Source: Pseudoalteromonas xiamenensis (GTDB lineage Bacteria > Pseudomonadota > Gammaproteobacteria > Enterobacterales > Alteromonadaceae). From it: a stretch of DNA of 64,000 bases. The stretch is taken from contig NZ_CP099917.1 of the NCBI RefSeq assembly GCF_030994125.1, positions 2,390,001 through 2,454,000 on the forward strand, written 5' to 3'. The position numbers were made by a program, and so were the translations under genes. The notes beneath the pieces are model-generated. The model worked only from the letters and a program-made list of their open reading frames with translations, was not told where the DNA came from and searched no databases. The first letter of the stretch is position 1; each line of letters starts with the position of its first letter. Positions 37,624-46,650 of this stretch are shown in pieces.

Positions 37624-39794
37624 TCAATACATGTCTATTGGATCAACATCAATACTCCAACGAATCCGATTCGCAAGTGGATGACTGTTGATGTAATCGC
37701 TTAACTGCGCCAAATAGTGGTGCAGTACGTTTCGGCTTTCAGCTTGAATATGTAGCTGATAGCGGAACTTGCCAGCGATCCGCTCAAGTGGAGCAGGTAA
37801 CGGGCCCAGCAATTGTATACCAGCTAACCGCTGCTTCGGAACTAAATCGGATAAAAACTGCAAAACTTGTTCAAGTTTATGGCTGTCAGCACGGATCAAA
37901 GCCAAATGGCTAAATGGGGGTAGACCGACTTCTTGACGTTCAGACAACGCAAAACGCGCGAAATCTTGATAACCATTGTTGACCAAATCCTGGAGTAGCG
38001 GATGTTCCGGAAAATGTGTTTGCAATAGCACTTTACCCGGCTCTCCGCTACGACCTGCTCGGCCCGCAACCTGAGTGATGAGCTGTGCCATGTGTTCTGT
38101 TGCTCTGAAATCACTGGAGTAAAGTCCCGAATCGACATCTAAAATCACAACTAATGCAACGTCAGGAAAGTGATGGCCTTTCGCCAGCATTTGCGTACCT
38201 ACTAACACCCGAGCTCCGCCACGACGAATTTCTTCAAGCGCTTCTTCAAAGGAGCCTTTCTTGCGAGTTGTATCTCGGTCTATCCGAGTAATGGGTGTAT
38301 TGGGTAAATGCGCACTCAAAAACTCGGCAACCTGCTCAGTTCCAAGTCCCGTCGGCATAATTTGTGTACTGCCGCAGTCCGGGCATTGTCTAGGGATTGT
38401 GTTGACGTCTCCGCAGTGATGGCAAATGAGTTGAGCGATGCTTTTATGATAAGTTGCATTGCTTGAGCAGCGATGGCAATTACTCAACCATCCACATTCA
38501 TGACAAATTAGTGTAGGAGCAAACCCACGACGATTAAGAAACACCATCACCTGTTTACCTCGCGCTAAGGTGTCTTGGATGGTTTGCAAAGTGATACCGG
38601 CAAAACCTTGTTGCGCTATTTGGCCTTTCATATCGACCAAATGAAATTGATTTGCGGTGGCCGTTTGTGCTCGTTGTGACAACGTGAGCAGGCGATACTT
38701 GTTAGAAATGGCATGTTGTAGCGACTCTAACGCAGGAGTTGCACTGCCTAGTATCATTGGAATTTGATGTGTAGCGGCACGATACGCGGCCAAATCGCGA
38801 GCGTGATAGCGCAATCCGTCTTGTTGTTTGAACGACGCATCGTGTTCTTCATCCACGATGACCATTCCGAGTTTCGCAAATGGGAGAAATATGCTTGAAC
38901 GAGTGCCAATGACGATAGCACACTCGTTAGTTTCAACTTGTCTCCAGACTTCCAAGCGCTCGTTGTCACTGAGGTTGGAGTGCCACAATGCAATGGGGAG
39001 ATTAGCAAAGCGTTTGCGAAAGCGATTGACGGTTTGAGGTGTCAAACCAATTTCGGGCACTAACACGAGCGCTTGTTGGCCTCGTTTCACGATGTCTTCA
39101 AGTGCTTGTAGGTAAACTTCAGTTTTGCCGCTACCGGTTATCCCTTCCAGAAGAAAACAGCTAAAAGCATCTACCTGTTTGATGGCGGCGCAAGCCGTTG
39201 CTTGTTCGGCGTTGAGTACAGGCTTATGATTAATCTGGATCACGTCGGACTGCCAGGTAGTCGGGGGGCAATAAAGCGTTCAACCAGAGACTTGTCTTCA
39301 AGCGATGTGATTTGCGCCTGAGTGAAACCCAGTGCTTTTATCTCACCGATACTACAAGCTCGGTTTTCAATTAAGTAATCCAACAGTGCTTGTTGCTTTT
39401 TACCTCGCACTTTTGCGGACCCTTGTTCACTCGGTTTCAACATCTGTGTCGCGAGCTTGTCAATGGCATCACCGTTTCGCAGTGCCGCAGGTAAGGCGGT
39501 AAACAGAGTTTCACCAAGAGGAAAGCAATAGTAACGAGAGCAAAATTGTAAGAACTTTAGATACGTGGCGGTGAGTATGGGCTGCTCGTCGATGACCTCA
39601 TAAATTGATTTCAATTTGTCGACTGCAAGAGCCGTGTCTTCTTTAATAGCGAGCACGACGCCAACTAATTCACGTTTTCCGAAAGGTACGCGTACGCGCT
39701 TGCCGATCGCCAGTTTTGAACGATGAGACTCATCGACTAGGTAATCGAAAGTTCGATTTAACGGGACTTTTAGAGCTACTTCAACGAGTTTCAT
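37624..39794 (-). pseudogene. priA: primosomal helicase PriA, frame broken as sequenced
   Basis: Replication-restart helicase. The N-terminal DNA-binding part (39794 to 39240, MKLVEVALKVPLNRTFDYL) and the helicase part (39243 to 37624) are in different frames. The helicase half is complete: Walker A GITGSGKTEVYL, DEEH, the zinc cysteine pairs CHECGW, CHRC, CHHCGD and CPDCGS, motif VI QVAGRAGRSG, and the C-terminal DVDPID. One extra G in the G6 run at 39263-39268 joins them through PTTWQSDVIQ into about 725 residues, the normal PriA length. priA loss is severely harmful, so a base missing from the assembly is the best explanation. It is divergent from rpmE, as in E. coli. Confidence 0.88.
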
Positions 39795-40014
39795 AATATC
39801 GACACAATCAATTACACAGCGTTACTTTACTAAAGGCACGACAAAAAACCCAGCGGCCGTATTCATTCCGATCAGAAAGAAAAGAAAAGATCATTTTTTG
39901 CTTGTCGTTTGTACAGATTCTACATTAGAATACGCGACCACTAAATTTGTTTAACTACGTATGGTGCCAGACTTCGGGTTTGGAGAGCGATACGGCCTTA
40001 CCTCAGAGGTTACT

Positions 40015-40230
40015 ATGAAAGAAGGTATCCACCCACAGTACCAATCGAGCAACGCAACTTGCTCATGTGGCAACAAGTTCGAACTACGTTCAACGCTTTG
40101 TAAAGACATTCACTTAGACGTTTGTAATCAGTGTCACCCATTCTACACTGGTCAACAAAAAATCGTTGATACAGGTGGTCGTGTTGATCGCTTCAACAAG
40201 CGTTTTGCTGCTTTCGGTAGCAAAAAATAA
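40015..40230 (+). CDS. rpmE: 50S ribosomal protein L31
   Basis: A 71-residue zinc-type L31 (cysteine-containing form). [10 protein letters not shown] opens the protein. The zinc ligands are the CSC pair at 16 and 18 plus the CNQC pair at about 37-40, and the conserved [20 protein letters not shown] follows. The ATG at 40015 with AGAGG upstream is used; the frame extends further upstream but without homology. It is divergent from priA and ends at a strong terminator. Confidence 0.96.
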   Translation: MKEGIHPQYQSSNATCSCGNKFELRSTLCKDIHLDVCNQCHPFYTGQQKIVDTGGRVDRFNKRFAAFGSKK

Positions 40231-40260
40231 TTACAGACTCGTCGATGAGTTTTGTAATGA

Positions 40261-40287
40261 AAAAAAGCGCCTAAAGGCGCTTTTTTG
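40261..40287 (+). terminator. rpmE terminator
   Basis: AAAAAAGCGCC TAAA GGCGCTTTTTT, a perfect stem with a T tail, 30 bp after rpmE. Confidence 0.92.
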
Positions 40288-41038
40288 CTATATAGGCTTT
40301 TTCAGTAACGGTTATCGTATACATCCATCCGGTTCCTGTGCATTCGAACACGCAGAAATGCCCTTCCGCTTTTCATCACATCCGAGTTTATTTGTTGAGA
40401 GCCAAAGAAAACACGCATAAATACGCCGCTCGATGGGAATGGTTTATATAGAGTAATAACTCTATTAATTTTATTTATGCTTAATATTTCTTCTGAGTGT
40501 TAGAACCTAGTCAGCTTCTTTACTATAGTAAATTCAATAATCCCTTGCGGAAATACGCAGACGTAACAACGTGCTCAATAGATTAAATGTGCACAAATTT
40601 GACCTGAAACTGGGTGGGTATTCATTTTTGAATTATCAGTAGTTAATAAAGTTGTAGTCAATTGCTTTGAACGTGAAGCTAAAATGTTCAATTTTAGTCC
40701 TTTATGTTTTTTTATTGCGTTTGAATGAAAAAGTGGTTGAGTATTCAACTTTATGAATGAAAAAATGCGTTAGTTTTATCCATTTTGTCGCAAAAACAGT
40801 GCACCCTTGCCAAAGTAAATGAAGTAAAAATTGGGTTATATTCTAAGAAAATGCTGCGAAAGGTCGGCAACAGGATAGACCTGATAGTGCTTGAATATAT
40901 TTTAAAAAACAGTATTGTGAATAAACGCTAGAGGTTATTTTTACTGACACGCCGTTGTCACGCTAAACCGCTAGGGTAAGATTTAAGCAATACTGATATT
41001 TCACTCTCACTCTCAACATTGCAGGAAAAAATCGCGTC
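40288..41038. other. long non-coding region upstream of maeB
   Basis: A 751-bp AT-rich stretch without a convincing protein gene; the short open frame into 40420 is a continuation of an rpmE shadow. One hairpin, ATAGAGT-AATA-ACTCTAT, lies at 40448-40465 without a T tail. AGGTC...GACCT at about 40859-40887 could fold. It may hold a long maeB leader, a small RNA or distal regulatory sites; none can be fixed by eye. Confidence 0.4.
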
Positions 41039-42280
41039 ATGACTGATTTTCGTCAAAAAGCGTTGGACTACCACGCGCACCCCGTTCCAGGAAAAATTAG
41101 TGTCGAATTAACTAAGCCGGCAGAAACGGTTAGGGATCTCGCTTTGGCCTACAGCCCAGGTGTAGCAGAACCTGTTCGTGAAATTGCAGAAGATCCAGCG
41201 AATGCATACAAATACACGGCCAAAGGGAATATGGTTGCGGTTATCAGTAATGGTACAGCGATTCTTGGTCTAGGTAATTTAGGTCCTTTGGCATCAAAAC
41301 CAGTAATGGAAGGTAAAGCGTTATTGTTTAAACGCTTCGCAGGCTTAGATTCAATTGATATTGAAGTTAAACATAAAACGACCGAAGACTTTATCAACAC
41401 GGTTGCCAATATCGCAGATACGTTTGGTGGTATTAATCTTGAAGACATTAAAGCGCCTGAATGTTTTGAAATTGAAAAGGCACTAATCGAACGGTGTGAT
41501 ATTCCAGTGTTCCATGACGATCAACACGGTACTGCAATCGTGACGGCGGCAGGTATGCTGAATGCGCTAGAGATCCAAGGTAAAGATATTCACGATGCGA
41601 TTATCGTGTGTTTGGGCGCAGGCGCGGCAGCGATTGCTTGTATGGAACTGCTGATCAAATGCGGTGCGCAGCGTGAGCACATTTACATGCTTGATCGTAA
41701 AGGGGTTATTCATACACGCCGTGAAGACCTGAATGAATATAAAAAGCTATTTGCTAACAACACGGATAAACGTACATTACAGGACGTGATTGCCGATGCG
41801 GACGTGTTTGTCGGTGTATCTGGCCCTGACCTTATTTCAGCTGAAGACTTAAAACTGATGGCAGACAACCCAGTTGTATTTGCATGTTCAAATCCAGATC
41901 CTGAAATCAGCCCTGAAGTAGCACACAGTGCTCGTAATGACTTAATCATGGCAACAGGTCGCTCAGATTATCCGAACCAAGTAAATAACGTACTTTGTTT
42001 CCCGTTTATTTTCCGCGGTGCGTTAGATGTACGTGCAACAGCAATCAATGATGCAATGAAAATTGCAGCGGTAGAAGCCATTCGCAGCATTGCAAAAGAG
42101 CCTGTACCTGCTCAAGTACTTAAAGCATCAGATGTTGACGCGCTTGAATTTGGGAAAGAATACATCATTCCAAAACCCATGGATCCGCGTTTATTGCCTC
42201 GCATCGCTAAAGCGGTCGCACAAGCGGCGATTGATTCGGGCGTTGCTCAAATTCCAATGCCAGACAACTACATGGCATAA
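41039..42280 (+). CDS. maeB: malic enzyme, short MaeB-like form without PTA domain
   Basis: A 413-residue enzyme for oxidative decarboxylation of malate to pyruvate. Conserved blocks are AYSPGVAEPV (catalytic Tyr), GNLGPLASKPVMEGK (catalytic Lys), FHDDQHGTAIV, and the cofactor-binding GAGAAAIACMELL near 190, followed by DRKG. The long MaeB of E. coli carries an extra phosphotransacetylase-like domain of about 330 residues; it is absent here, as is common in Alteromonadales. The gene stands alone after a long non-coding region and ends at a strong terminator. NADP versus NAD preference is not certain from sequence. Confidence 0.88.
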   Translation: MTDFRQKALDYHAHPVPGKISVELTKPAETVRDLALAYSPGVAEPVREIAEDPANAYKYTAKGNMVAVISNGTAILGLGNLGPLASKPVMEGKALLFKRFAGLDSIDIEVKHKTTEDFINTVANIADTFGGINLEDIKAPECFEIEKALIERCDIPVFHDDQHGTAIVTAAGMLNALEIQGKDIHDAIIVCLGAGAAAIACMELLIKCGAQREHIYMLDRKGVIHTRREDLNEYKKLFANNTDKRTLQDVIADADVFVGVSGPDLISAEDLKLMADNPVVFACSNPDPEISPEVAHSARNDLIMATGRSDYPNQVNNVLCFPFIFRGALDVRATAINDAMKIAAVEAIRSIAKEPVPAQVLKASDVDALEFGKEYIIPKPMDPRLLPRIAKAVAQAAIDSGVAQIPMPDNYMA

Positions 42281-42300
42281 ATTGCAGTGCAATTAGAGTG

Positions 42301-42330
42301 AAAAAAGCCTCGCGATGCGAGGCTTTTTAT
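42301..42330. terminator. bidirectional terminator (maeB / metJ)
   Basis: AAAAAAGCCTCGC GAT GCGAGGCTTTTT between convergent maeB and metJ, with A and T runs on both sides. Confidence 0.93.
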
Positions 42331-42336
42331 TAGTAA

Positions 42337-42657
42337 TTAATCTTCTTCGATGATTGGTACTTCAAGTCCCATCTCAATCATAATCTTGCGCACTTCGGCA
42401 GGCACTTTTTCTGGATTATCTTTACGTAAGTCTTCATCGGATGGCAATGGTTGGCCTGTAAACGCATGTAGAAAGGCCTCGCACAGTAGTTCACTGTTTG
42501 TCGCATGTCTCAAGTTATTGACTTGGCGACGTGTACGCTCGTCCGTCAGTACTTTTAATACGTTTAATGGAATCGATACGGTGATCTTTTTTACTTGTTC
42601 TGATTTTTTACCGTGTTCTGCATAAGGGTGAACATACTCACCATTCCAAGTTGCCAT
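42337..42657 (-). CDS. metJ: methionine regulon repressor MetJ
   Basis: A 106-residue ribbon-helix-helix repressor that uses S-adenosylmethionine as corepressor. The DNA-contacting strand [15 protein letters not shown] and the [26 protein letters not shown] segment are essentially the enterobacterial sequence, and the length (105 in E. coli) agrees. It is divergent from metB across 309 bp that contain MetJ boxes, so it represses metBL and probably itself. Confidence 0.97.
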   Translation of the reverse strand: MATWNGEYVHPYAEHGKKSEQVKKITVSIPLNVLKVLTDERTRRQVNNLRHATNSELLCEAFLHAFTGQPLPSDEDLRKDNPEKVPAEVRKIMIEMGLEVPIIEED

Positions 42658-42877
42658 AATCTTTTATTGCCTCAGTGTTGGGTAATGCCAATACGACTGC
42701 ATTCGTGGTTCATACTAAACTAGTCTCAACAGGAAATGTAGGTTGATTTACATTTCGATTGTGAGCATCGCTTTCACCATTCGCGCTGGATCAAAAACTC
42801 AGTCGTATTAGCATGGTACTAATAGGAAGTGGCGAAATTTTATCGGTTTAAAAAAGATAGTCAAATACTAGTTATTT

Positions 42878-42956
42878 AGCCATTTAGGCGTATAAATGTT
42901 TTGACTTCCGATAGATCATGGTCTAACCTTTTAGACGTCTAAACATCCATAAATCT
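42878..42956. promoter_or_regulatory. MetJ boxes in the metJ-metB control region
   Basis: A perfect AGACGTCT consensus box at 42933-42940 is followed in 8-bp register by AAACATCC and ATAAATCT (5 of 8 matches each). A second run is centred on AGGCGTAT (42886-42893, 6 of 8), with neighbours AGCCATTT and AAATGTTT. Tandem boxes are needed for cooperative MetJ binding. The first set ends 10 bp before the metB start. Confidence 0.8.
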
Positions 42957-42966
42957 AGGTGTCATT

Positions 42967-44223
42967 ATGAGTCTGTCAAATAAAGCGACGATTGCAGTCA
43001 GAAATGGAATTGAAGCCGATAAGCATCACGGTGCAGTCGTACCGCCTCTGTATTTATCGACGACGTATTCGTTTGCTGATTTCAACGTAAAGCGCGCTTA
43101 TGACTACGGTCGTAGCGGAAACCCGAATCGCGACATTTTGGCCGATACCTTAGCGCAACTTGAAGGTGGTGCGAAAGGGATCATTACGGCGACGGGAATG
43201 GCGGCTGTACACCTAGTGACACAACTGTTAAATCATGACGATACATTGGTTATTCCACATGATTGCTATGGTGGCAGTTATCGATTGTTCACATCATTGG
43301 CAAAACGCGGTTTACTGAAACTGCAAGTCGTGGATTTAACCAATCCAGAGAACTATCAAACGGTGATTGGTGCCAAGCCAAAAGTGATTTGGATTGAAAC
43401 GCCAAGCAACCCTATTTTACGACTCACTGATATATCTGCCATTGTTGATGTTGCCAAGCAGTGTGGTGCACTGGTTGCTGCAGACAATACCTTTTTATCG
43501 CCTGGCTTGCAGAATCCGATTCAATTTGGTGTGGACATTGTGGTGCATTCAACCACGAAATACATTAACGGCCATTCGGATGTGGTTGGAGGTGCCGTGA
43601 TAGCCAAAACGCAAGAGTTAGGCGAGGAATTAGCATGGTGGGCGAATAACATCGGTATTACCGGTGCGCCGTTCGATAGCTACTTAACGCTACGTGGACT
43701 TCGCACATTAAACGTTCGTTTAAAACAGCATCAAGAAAACGCCTTAGCGATTGCTGAATATCTTGAACAATCCTCTTTCGTAAAGAAAGTGTATTATCCA
43801 GGACTTAAATCTCATCCTCAACATGAGCTTGCGAAACAGCAACAACGTGGTTTTGGTGGGATGGTCAGTTTTGATATTCAGGGTGGATTAAATGACGCTG
43901 CGGCATTCTTAACGTCCCTCAAACAATTTTCGCTCGCAGAATCCTTGGGTGGAGTGGAAAGCTTGATTTGTCATCCAGCGACCATGACTCATGCTGGTAT
44001 GGAACCTCAAGCGCGACTCGAGGCAGGCGTTGGTGATACACTAATTAGAATTTCTGTGGGTATTGAAGACGTTAGAGATTTACTGGCCGATTTAGAAAGT
44101 GCGTTTACTATGGTACGCCCTGGCGAAGTAAAAGTTGCATCCGTAGATACTCAGCAACAGCAAAACAACCAAGATAATTTACAGGCATTCAATTTAGTGC
44201 CTGCAACTCCGGCACTATGGTAA
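42967..44223 (+). CDS. metB: cystathionine gamma-synthase
   Basis: A 418-residue PLP enzyme of the Cys/Met metabolism family, joining O-succinylhomoserine and cysteine to cystathionine. PLP contacts include GMAAVHLV and the AADNTFLSP block; the Schiff-base Lys lies in HSTTKYINGHSDVVGG near 205. The C-terminal SLGGVESLICHPATMTHAGM is typical. It is about 30 residues longer than E. coli MetB (386) because of a Gln-rich tail. It is the first gene of metBL, 4 bp before metL, and is controlled by MetJ boxes upstream. Confidence 0.94.
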   Translation: MSLSNKATIAVRNGIEADKHHGAVVPPLYLSTTYSFADFNVKRAYDYGRSGNPNRDILADTLAQLEGGAKGIITATGMAAVHLVTQLLNHDDTLVIPHDCYGGSYRLFTSLAKRGLLKLQVVDLTNPENYQTVIGAKPKVIWIETPSNPILRLTDISAIVDVAKQCGALVAADNTFLSPGLQNPIQFGVDIVVHSTTKYINGHSDVVGGAVIAKTQELGEELAWWANNIGITGAPFDSYLTLRGLRTLNVRLKQHQENALAIAEYLEQSSFVKKVYYPGLKSHPQHELAKQQQRGFGGMVSFDIQGGLNDAAAFLTSLKQFSLAESLGGVESLICHPATMTHAGMEPQARLEAGVGDTLIRISVGIEDVRDLLADLESAFTMVRPGEVKVASVDTQQQQNNQDNLQAFNLVPATPALW

Positions 44224-44227
44224 GAAT

Positions 44228-46573
44228 ATGACACAAGCAGTACATAAATTTGGTGGGTCGAGCTTAAGCTCGGCCTCTCGTTATCAGGCCGTAGCGAATA
44301 TTATTTTAGGTCAATGTGTGGCGGGCGATTGCGTTGTTGTGTCGGCGGCAGGTAAAACCACGAATACACTAGTCAAATTGTGGCAAAGTCACACTCAAAG
44401 CGATACTCAGGCTGTAAGTGATATTTTGTTGCAACTTGAATCACAACAAACGCAATTGATCAGTGAGCTGCTGCAAGGGGATTTACAGCGTCACTTATTA
44501 AATTTATTGCACGCGGAGTTAAAAGCTATTGCGTCGCAAAGTGAACAAAAGCAGTTACATGAAGCTTCTTTGTTGGCTCATGGTGAAGTTTGGTCTGCTC
44601 GTTTACTTGCGCATTATTTACAGCATTTAGGTGTGGCGGCAAAGAATATTGATGCCCGCCAGTTATTTACATTGCATCATGGCCAATTGGTTGAGCAAAA
44701 AAATGTGCAGGCGTGTGGCGAGCTAATCGCTATTGATCAAATAAATGTTGTGACGGGTTTTATTGCTAGTGACAGTGAAGGAACTACGGTAACGCTAGGC
44801 CGCAATGGCAGTGATTACAGCGCGACTTTGTTGGCAAGTTATGTTCATGCCCAGAGTGTATCAATTTGGACCGACACACAAGGTGTGTACAGCACGGATC
44901 CGCGTAAAGTGTCCAATGCAATTAAGTACCCTAAAGTATGCCGAGGACAAGCTAACTTATTGGCACGTCTTGGTAACCCGGTATTGCATGCAAAAACATT
45001 GTCGCCATTGAAAAATACAGAAATAAAACTGGTGGTACGTTCGAGTTATGAGCCGGAAGCGACGCCAACAGAAGTGGTCAAAGAAGGGTACAGTAAAGCA
45101 AAGCGCTTTATCACCACCTTCGAAAATCAAGATTTGCTACGTGTAGAACAACTTCAAGCAGGTGAAGTGCGCGATTTGAGTCAGCTCATCCAGCACAGCA
45201 TTCATCACTTTTCTCAAGTTGGAGACGTGTTCTTGATGGTGCCAGCTGCCTTCACTCATGTTGTCGTACAACAGTTACAGGGCAGAGCAAATCTGGTTGG
45301 TTCGAATCTAAACGGCTGTGCAGTAGTGGCTGCACAAAACGAAGTCAGCAGCTTGAAGAAGCAAGCTCGTCTGTTATTGGATGAGCAAGAAGTTGTGGTT
45401 CGTTTTGAACATGAAGCAGGCGATTATGCACTGTTTCTGACCGATCAACTGATCGACAGCGACGCGTTGGCCTCATTGCATGACAAATTAGTCACCAAAG
45501 GCCAAGAATTGGCGATTATAGTGGCGGGTTTGGGCAATGTTGGCGAAGTGTTTATTGAACAATGCAAAGACCAAATAGCCCATTTACAACAGCAATTCGA
45601 TGTAAAAGTAGTTGCTTTGCTGCGCAGTGAAAGCATGCTTTTTGCAGCTAGTGGGATTAACTTGGACAATTGGCAAACCCAATGGAGCGTTGAGTCGTTA
45701 CCTTACGCCAAAGAAGATTTACTCGCGCGGATCGTGGAGCTAGATTACGAGCACAAAGTAGTCATTGATATCACGGCGAGTGAAGCATTTAGCCAATTGT
45801 ACCCGGACTTTGTTGCTGCAGACTGCCATTTGATTAGTGCCAATAAATATGCTGGAACAGCTGAATTAAATTGGTATGAATCATTACGAAGCCGATTAAA
45901 AGAACGCAACTTGTATTGGCGTTACAACACGAGTGTGGGTGCTGGATTGCCAATCAATTTCGCATTAGCGGACTTACAAAACAGTGGTGACCGCGTTATT
46001 GAAGTGGAAGGGGTGTTTTCAGGCACGTTGTCTTGGCTCTGTAGCCAGTACGATGGTACAAAAGCTTTCTCTGATTTGGTACTTGAAGCACAAGCACTGG
46101 GATTCACCGAGCCGGATCCAAGAGAAGATTTATCTGGTCGAGATATGCAGCGTAAGCTGCTTATTTTGGCTCGAGACCTTGGTTTATCACTAAACTTGGA
46201 TGACATCGAATTAAGCCCCCTAATGCCAGAGGTACTAGCACACGGCGACTGGAATGCCTTTCTGGCCAATCGAGCATTGCTGGATAGCTTTATTGCTCTG
46301 AAAGCCGAAGAAGCAGCCCGAGAAGGTTGTGTGCTTCGCTATACCGGTGCTTTAACGCTACGAGATGGTAAAGTAACAGCAAAAGTTGGAGTCGCACACG
46401 TTGGTGCCACTTCGGCACTGGCTAATCTCACGCCAGGTGATAACATTTTTGTGATACGTAGCCAGTGGTACCAAAACAATCCATTGGTTATCCAAGGACC
46501 AGGGGCTGGAAAAGAAGTGACTGCGGCGGGCATTCATTCCGATTTATACTGGCTTACTCAACAGCTTCGTTAG
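44228..46573 (+). CDS. metL: bifunctional aspartokinase / homoserine dehydrogenase II
   Basis: A 781-residue fusion enzyme. The N-terminal aspartokinase (about 1-290) has HKFGGSSLSS and GRNGSDYSATLLA. A linker with ACT-like repeats follows (about 300-440). The C-terminal homoserine dehydrogenase has IIVAGLGNVGEVFIEQ near 435 and SANKYAGTAELNWYESL plus the catalytic region EPDPREDLSGRDMQRKLLILAR. It supplies homoserine for methionine. Placement directly after metB marks it as MetL rather than ThrA. It ends at a strong terminator. Confidence 0.95.
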   Translation: MTQAVHKFGGSSLSSASRYQAVANIILGQCVAGDCVVVSAAGKTTNTLVKLWQSHTQSDTQAVSDILLQLESQQTQLISELLQGDLQRHLLNLLHAELKAIASQSEQKQLHEASLLAHGEVWSARLLAHYLQHLGVAAKNIDARQLFTLHHGQLVEQKNVQACGELIAIDQINVVTGFIASDSEGTTVTLGRNGSDYSATLLASYVHAQSVSIWTDTQGVYSTDPRKVSNAIKYPKVCRGQANLLARLGNPVLHAKTLSPLKNTEIKLVVRSSYEPEATPTEVVKEGYSKAKRFITTFENQDLLRVEQLQAGEVRDLSQLIQHSIHHFSQVGDVFLMVPAAFTHVVVQQLQGRANLVGSNLNGCAVVAAQNEVSSLKKQARLLLDEQEVVVRFEHEAGDYALFLTDQLIDSDALASLHDKLVTKGQELAIIVAGLGNVGEVFIEQCKDQIAHLQQQFDVKVVALLRSESMLFAASGINLDNWQTQWSVESLPYAKEDLLARIVELDYEHKVVIDITASEAFSQLYPDFVAADCHLISANKYAGTAELNWYESLRSRLKERNLYWRYNTSVGAGLPINFALADLQNSGDRVIEVEGVFSGTLSWLCSQYDGTKAFSDLVLEAQALGFTEPDPREDLSGRDMQRKLLILARDLGLSLNLDDIELSPLMPEVLAHGDWNAFLANRALLDSFIALKAEEAAREGCVLRYTGALTLRDGKVTAKVGVAHVGATSALANLTPGDNIFVIRSQWYQNNPLVIQGPGAGKEVTAAGIHSDLYWLTQQLR

Positions 46574-46592
46574 AATGTAAAACTCGTCTTGA

Positions 46593-46628
46593 ATATAAAG
46601 AACGCACCAACAGGTGCGTTCTTTATAT
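46593..46628. terminator. bidirectional terminator (metL / mrcA)
   Basis: ATATAAAGAACGCACC AACA GGTGCGTTCTTTATAT, a 16-bp perfect stem between convergent genes. Confidence 0.88.
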
Positions 46629-46650
46629 CTAAAAACAGTGACAAACCAAG

